Positions 6,221-8,816 of a DNA stretch of 8,816 nucleotides are shown here, piece after piece. The position numbers were made by a program, and so were the translations under genes. How positions within the stretch are numbered: position 1 is the first letter of the stretch; each line of letters opens with the position of its first letter. The stretch lies in NCBI GenBank assembly GCA_052273625.1, contig DAVZHW010000060.1:1-8816 (forward strand). Reading direction: 5' to 3'. Source of the DNA: Fimenecus sp052273625 (GTDB taxonomy: Bacteria; Bacillota; Clostridia; Oscillospirales; Acutalibacteraceae). The notes under the pieces are model-generated. The model made no database searches and was not told where the DNA came from. It worked only from the letters and a program-made list of their open reading frames with translations.

Positions 6221-6568
6221 ATGCCTACAAAACCCAAGCGACCCTGTTCCTTTCCCGGTTGTCCGAACCTGTGTGTCGGTCAATACTGCAAGGAACACGA
6301 GCAATCGGCACGGCGCAGTTACAACAAATATGAACGCAGTCCCGATACCAACAAGCATTACGGCAGAGCGTGGAAACAAATCCGCAGCAGATACATAAGT
6401 CAGCACCCACTGTGCGAGATGTGTCTGAAACAAGAAAAGTTGACACCCGCTGATGAGGTTCACCACATCAAGCCTGTGTCGCAAGGCGGTGGCAGTGAGT
6501 TCAGCAACCTGATGTCACTGTGCCGTTCCTGCCACACGAAAATACATCACGACATTGGTGACAGATAA
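6221..6568 (+). CDS. HNH endonuclease
   Basis: A 115-residue HNH nuclease. ATG 6221 follows GGAGG (6208-6212) by eight bases; upstream in-frame TTG, ATG and GTG codons overlap the promoter or the ribosome site and are rejected. An N-terminal zinc knuckle is visible (C9, C14, C18, C23), then a basic region (RSYNKYERS) and the HNH fold: C65-x2-C68, EVHHIKP with H81/H82, N96 in the SNL segment, and C101-x2-C104 followed by H105 and HH at 109-110. Known relatives such as HK97 gp74 lie beside the terminase of cos-packaging phages and assist genome-end cutting. Its position directly before the putative cos region and small terminase gene fits that role. An alternative is a homing-type nuclease, less likely given the location. 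Confidence 0.92.
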   Translation: MPTKPKRPCSFPGCPNLCVGQYCKEHEQSARRSYNKYERSPDTNKHYGRAWKQIRSRYISQHPLCEMCLKQEKLTPADEVHHIKPVSQGGGSEFSNLMSLCRSCHTKIHHDIGDR

Positions 6569-6679
6569 TCCCCCTAGGGGCGGTCAAAATCTCCGGGACC
6601 AATACAAGCGGACAGCGGCCCGGGGCTTCGTGCGCAAAAACCGGGGTTCAAACGGAGTATTAAACCTTGAAATATTTTC
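6569..6679. other. GC-rich non-coding region, candidate cos site
   Basis: No credible gene lies between the HNH stop and the small terminase start. The stretch holds a 10-bp palindrome CCCCTAGGGG (6571-6580), then GGTC (6582-6585) mirrored by GACC (6597-6600), the palindrome CCCGGG (6619-6624), and CCGGGG twice 21 bp apart (6620-6625 and 6641-6646). In cos phages with adjacent HNH and terminase genes, the cohesive-end site and terminase-binding repeats are often placed here. I cannot locate the cut positions from sequence, so this is an inference from context. Confidence 0.45.
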
Positions 6680-6706
6680 GGGCGGTGCGAACCGTCCTTT
6701 TTTCTT
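6680..6706 (+). terminator. Intrinsic terminator before the small terminase gene
   Basis: A 7-bp stem, GGGCGGT (6680-6686) with ACCGTCC (6691-6697, one G-U pair), closes a GNRA-type loop GCGA and is followed by TTTTTTCTT (6698-6706). The form is that of a good Rho-independent terminator on the plus strand only. It ends eight bases before the GGAGG of the small terminase gene, so late transcripts must read through it, be antiterminated, or restart beyond it. Confidence 0.8.
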
Positions 6707-6726
6707 GTCCTGCGGAGGTGAAAATC

Positions 6727-7302
6727 ATGGCTAAGGACGGCACAAACAGAGGCGGCAGACGGGTACGTGCCGGAGATAAGCCCGCTCCTGCCGCAGAGAA
6801 AAAGCAGAAAGGACTTCCGGTGAAAATCATAAGCAACGACATACCTGCGCTTGACACAGCCGAGCTTGAAGCGGTTGACCTGCCGGAGGGCGCTGTTCTG
6901 AACGGCTCGGATATGCCAAAGCCAAGCGACTATCTCTCGGCTCGGCAAAAGAACGGAGTTCCGCTCGGCGCTGACGATATATACCGAGAAACCTGGCTGT
7001 GGCTTAAGCAAAGGAATTGTGAGAACCTCGTAAACAAGCGGCTCATTGAAGCCTATGCGCAGGCGTACGCAAGATACATTCAGTGCGAGGAAGCAATCAG
7101 CACTTACGGCTTGCTTGGCAAACACCCGACCACGGGCGGCGTTATTGCTTCGCCGTTCGTGCAGATGTCGCAGCAGTTTCAGAAGAACGCAAATCTCATC
7201 TGGTATGAGATTTACGGAATAGTCAAGGAGAACTGCGCCGAGCCTGTCGGTGATGATTTGAACGATTCAATGGAAAGACTTCTTCGTTCTAGGAAAGGAT
7301 AA
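6727..7302 (+). CDS. Terminase small subunit, P27-like family
   Basis: A 191-residue protein. ATG 6727 follows GGAGG (6714-6718) by eight bases; an in-frame TTG at 6667 would lie before the terminator hairpin. Features fit P27-type small terminases: a basic, disordered N-terminus (MAKDGTNRGGRRVRAGDKP, then AAEKKQK), a central helical region with DIYRETWLWLKQRNCENLVNKRL, the YAQAYARYIQCEEAI helix (about residues 117-131), and the conserved closing segment SPFVQMSQQFQKNANLIWYEIYGIV. These proteins bind the packaging site and load the large terminase, which is not in this window. The preceding HNH gene and GC-rich repeats support cos packaging. Assignment is strong from pattern and context but not tested by search. 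Confidence 0.85.
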   Translation: MAKDGTNRGGRRVRAGDKPAPAAEKKQKGLPVKIISNDIPALDTAELEAVDLPEGAVLNGSDMPKPSDYLSARQKNGVPLGADDIYRETWLWLKQRNCENLVNKRLIEAYAQAYARYIQCEEAISTYGLLGKHPTTGGVIASPFVQMSQQFQKNANLIWYEIYGIVKENCAEPVGDDLNDSMERLLRSRKG

Positions 7303-7306
7303 CGCT

Positions 7307-7468
7307 TTGTCAAAGGACACCATCGAATTTTTCAGAGAACTTAAAGGCAGCCGTCCGAACCTTACCATTCAGCAGTACAAAACAATCAAGGGACAGGCTG
7401 TTAAGGGCAATATTGCGGACGCCCGAAAAGGTTTGCACAAGGTTCTGAAAAGGAGGAACGTCAGATGA
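7307..7468 (+). CDS. Small 53-residue protein with TTG start, unknown function
   Basis: This short ORF starts at TTG 7307 with an AGGAAAGGA ribosome site (7291-7299) seven bases upstream and ends in TGA 7466-7468, overlapping the methyltransferase ATG as ATGA. No ATG is available. The peptide begins MSKDTIEFFRELKGSRPNL (initiator as Met) and is lysine/arginine-rich toward the end, including QQYKTIKGQAVKGNI and KGLHKVLKRRNVR. It looks like a compact basic helical protein that could bind nucleic acid. It fills the whole space between the small terminase and methyltransferase genes. I recall similar short proteins near phage terminases but cannot name a family. Function unknown. Confidence 0.7.
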   Translation: MSKDTIEFFRELKGSRPNLTIQQYKTIKGQAVKGNIADARKGLHKVLKRRNVR

Positions 7469-8706
7469 ACACGACCAGTGAAATGCAGCTTGTCCCGATA
7501 GACAAGCTGATACCATATGTCAACAACGCTCGCACCCACTCGCCGGAGCAGCTGAACAAATTGCGTTCCTCACTGCGTGAGTTCGGGTTTATAAATCCCG
7601 TTATAATCGACAGGGATTTCAACGTCATAGCAGGTCACGGAAGAATTCTTGCCGCCAAGGCAGAAAACATCTCCGAAGTGCCTTGTGTGTTTGTGGATTA
7701 TCTCACACCTGCGCAGAAGAAAGCGTACATAATCGCAGACAATCGAATGGCTCTCGATGCAGGCTGGGACGAGGAAATGCTGAAAGTTGAAATTGAAGCT
7801 TTGCAGGCTGACGATTTCGACCTTTCACTGACGGGTTTTGACGAAAAGGAACTCGCCGCATTCTTTGACGATGACTCCGACACCAAGGACGATGATTTCG
7901 ATGTTGATGGTGAATTGGAAAAACCTTGCATAACAAAACCCGGCGACCTCTGGCTGCTCGGAAGTCACAGACTTGTCTGCGGTGACAGTACAAAGCAGGA
8001 AACCTACGAAGTTCTTATGAACGGAAAACAGGCAAACCTGGTAGTTACCGACCCGCCCTACAATGTGAATTATGAGGGTTCGGCGGGTAAAATCAAGAAC
8101 GATAATCTTGAAAATGATAAGTTCTATCAGTTCCTGCTTGACGCTTTCACCTGCATGGAGAAAGTCATGGCGAACGACGCAAGCATCTATGTTTTCCATG
8201 CAGATACAGAGGGGTTGAATTTCAGAAAAGCATTCTCCGATGCGGGTTTCTATCTCTCGGGAACTTGTATCTGGAAGAAGCAGTCGCTGGTTCTCGGTCG
8301 TTCGCCGTATCAGTGGCAGCACGAGCCTTGCCTGTTCGGCTGGAAGAAAAACGGCAAGCATCAGTGGTATTCCGACCGCAAGCAGACGACAATATGGGAG
8401 TTCGACAAGCCGAAAAAGAACGGCGACCACCCCACTATGAAACCTGTTCCGCTTATTGCCTACCCCATAAAGAATTCAAGCATGAGCAACTGCATCGTCT
8501 TTGACCCGTTCGGCGGCTCTGGCAGTACGCTCATTGCTTGTGAGCAGACAAACCGTATTTGTCACACCATTGAGCTTGACGAAAAATTCTGTGATGTAAT
8601 CGTGAAGAGGTACATTGAGCAGGTTGGCTCGGCTGATGGTGTTTTTGTGGTTCGGGACGGTAAGACGGTGGCTTATTCAGAACTGGAGGTTGCCGATGAA
8701 GAATGA
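7465..8706 (+). CDS. ParB-like N-terminal domain fused to beta-class DNA methyltransferase
   Basis: A 413-residue protein, ATG 7465 preceded by AAAAGGAGG (7448-7456) at eight bases. Residues ~7-100 form a ParB/Srx-like domain: PIDKLIPYVNNARTH, then the GHGR box (57-60) equivalent to the ParB nucleotide-binding GxxR motif, and ADNRMAL. An acidic linker follows (FFDDDSDTKDDDFDVDGE, ~133-150). The catalytic part runs from ~155: motif IV DPPY (196-199), a target-recognition region, HPTMKP (322-327), and AdoMet motif I FDPFGGSGST (346-355). Motif IV before motif I is the beta class order; DPPY suggests N6-adenine (or N4-cytosine) methylation. No restriction enzyme is paired with it, so it is probably an orphan phage methyltransferase protecting the genome from host restriction or marking it for packaging. 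Specificity cannot be predicted. Confidence 0.94.
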   Translation: MNTTSEMQLVPIDKLIPYVNNARTHSPEQLNKLRSSLREFGFINPVIIDRDFNVIAGHGRILAAKAENISEVPCVFVDYLTPAQKKAYIIADNRMALDAGWDEEMLKVEIEALQADDFDLSLTGFDEKELAAFFDDDSDTKDDDFDVDGELEKPCITKPGDLWLLGSHRLVCGDSTKQETYEVLMNGKQANLVVTDPPYNVNYEGSAGKIKNDNLENDKFYQFLLDAFTCMEKVMANDASIYVFHADTEGLNFRKAFSDAGFYLSGTCIWKKQSLVLGRSPYQWQHEPCLFGWKKNGKHQWYSDRKQTTIWEFDKPKKNGDHPTMKPVPLIAYPIKNSSMSNCIVFDPFGGSGSTLIACEQTNRICHTIELDEKFCDVIVKRYIEQVGSADGVFVVRDGKTVAYSELEVADEE

Positions 8707-8816
8707 ACTCACGCTCGGCAGCCTTTTTGACGGCAGCGGCGGTTTCCCGCTCGGAGGAATGCTTGCTGGCATTACTCCGCTGTGGGCTTCGGAAATCGAG
8801 CCATTCGCTGTTCGGG
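8696..8816 (+). CDS. C5-cytosine DNA methyltransferase, N-terminal fragment
   Basis: The ATG at 8696 overlaps the previous gene by 11 bases and has GGAGG (8685-8689) six bases upstream; the frame runs off the right edge after 40 codons. The visible part carries AdoMet-binding motif I, LFDGSGGFPLGG (residues 10-21, usually FAGxGG in the family), and the motif II-like strand WASEIEPFAVR (30-40). The catalytic PC motif would lie beyond the window. It forms a pair with the ParB-methyltransferase gene, probably giving the phage two kinds of base methylation against host restriction. Confidence 0.88.
   Translation, partial: MKNELTLGSLFDGSGGFPLGGMLAGITPLWASEIEPFAVR

Noticed and set aside
6574..7125. 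183-codon open frame on the minus strand
   Set aside because: It runs across the terminator and cos-like gap and antisense to the small terminase; no recognisable domain.
7825..8430. 201-codon open frame on the minus strand
   Set aside because: Antisense to the methyltransferase catalytic region; no recognisable motif.
1..8816. Search for tRNA genes, CRISPR arrays, insertion sequences and attachment sites
   Set aside because: I saw no cloverleaf, no regularly spaced direct-repeat array, no transposase or integrase motif, and no att-like core in the window.

Overview
The window looks like the replication-to-packaging stretch of a tailed phage or prophage of a low- to mid-GC Firmicute, most likely a gut Clostridia host (Oscillospiraceae or Lachnospiraceae type). 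This rests on strong AGGAGG-type ribosome sites before almost every gene, gene content typical of Clostridia siphovirus genomes, tight ATGA overlaps, and every supported gene lying on the plus strand. Host assignment is inference.

Layout. 1-932: C-terminal half of a phage family A DNA polymerase. 938-1051: a 37-residue ORF whose DNA is a periodic array of inverted CTGCC/GGCAG words. 1048-1473: a DUF4406 protein. 1473-3752: a 759-residue primase-helicase (AEP-like primase, PriCT-like segment, SF3/D5 helicase). 3753-3907: a non-coding gap with stacked inverted and direct repeats around an AT-rich core, a candidate replication origin or operator. 3908-5519: a VRR-NUC nuclease and an SNF2-type helicase, overlapping. 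5516-6147: a 72-residue protein of unknown role and a DUF1492/ArpU-like protein with a sigma region 4-like end. 6138-6189: twin TTTACAGT sites and an extended -10, a likely late promoter. 6221-6568: an HNH endonuclease. 6569-6726: a non-coding GC-rich palindromic stretch (candidate cos) ending in an intrinsic terminator. 6727-7302: small terminase subunit. 7307-7468: a 53-residue ORF starting with TTG. 7465-8706: a ParB-like/DNA methyltransferase fusion. 8696-8816: the start of a C5-cytosine methyltransferase that runs off the window.

How it works together (inference from families). The polymerase, primase-helicase, VRR-NUC and SNF2 proteins form the early DNA replication and recombination module. 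The DUF1492-like protein is the probable early-to-late switch and would act at the promoter beginning at its own stop codon. The late side begins with HNH plus small terminase, the arrangement of cos-packaging phages, with two DNA methyltransferases inserted before the expected large terminase.

The most unusual structure is at DNA level. A perfect 20-bp word in the 37-residue ORF (1013-1032) recurs in inverted orientation just after the primase-helicase gene (3761-3780), directly abutting the compound inverted repeat at 3779-3885. Together these suggest a DNA element bracketing the primase gene that the protein annotation does not explain.
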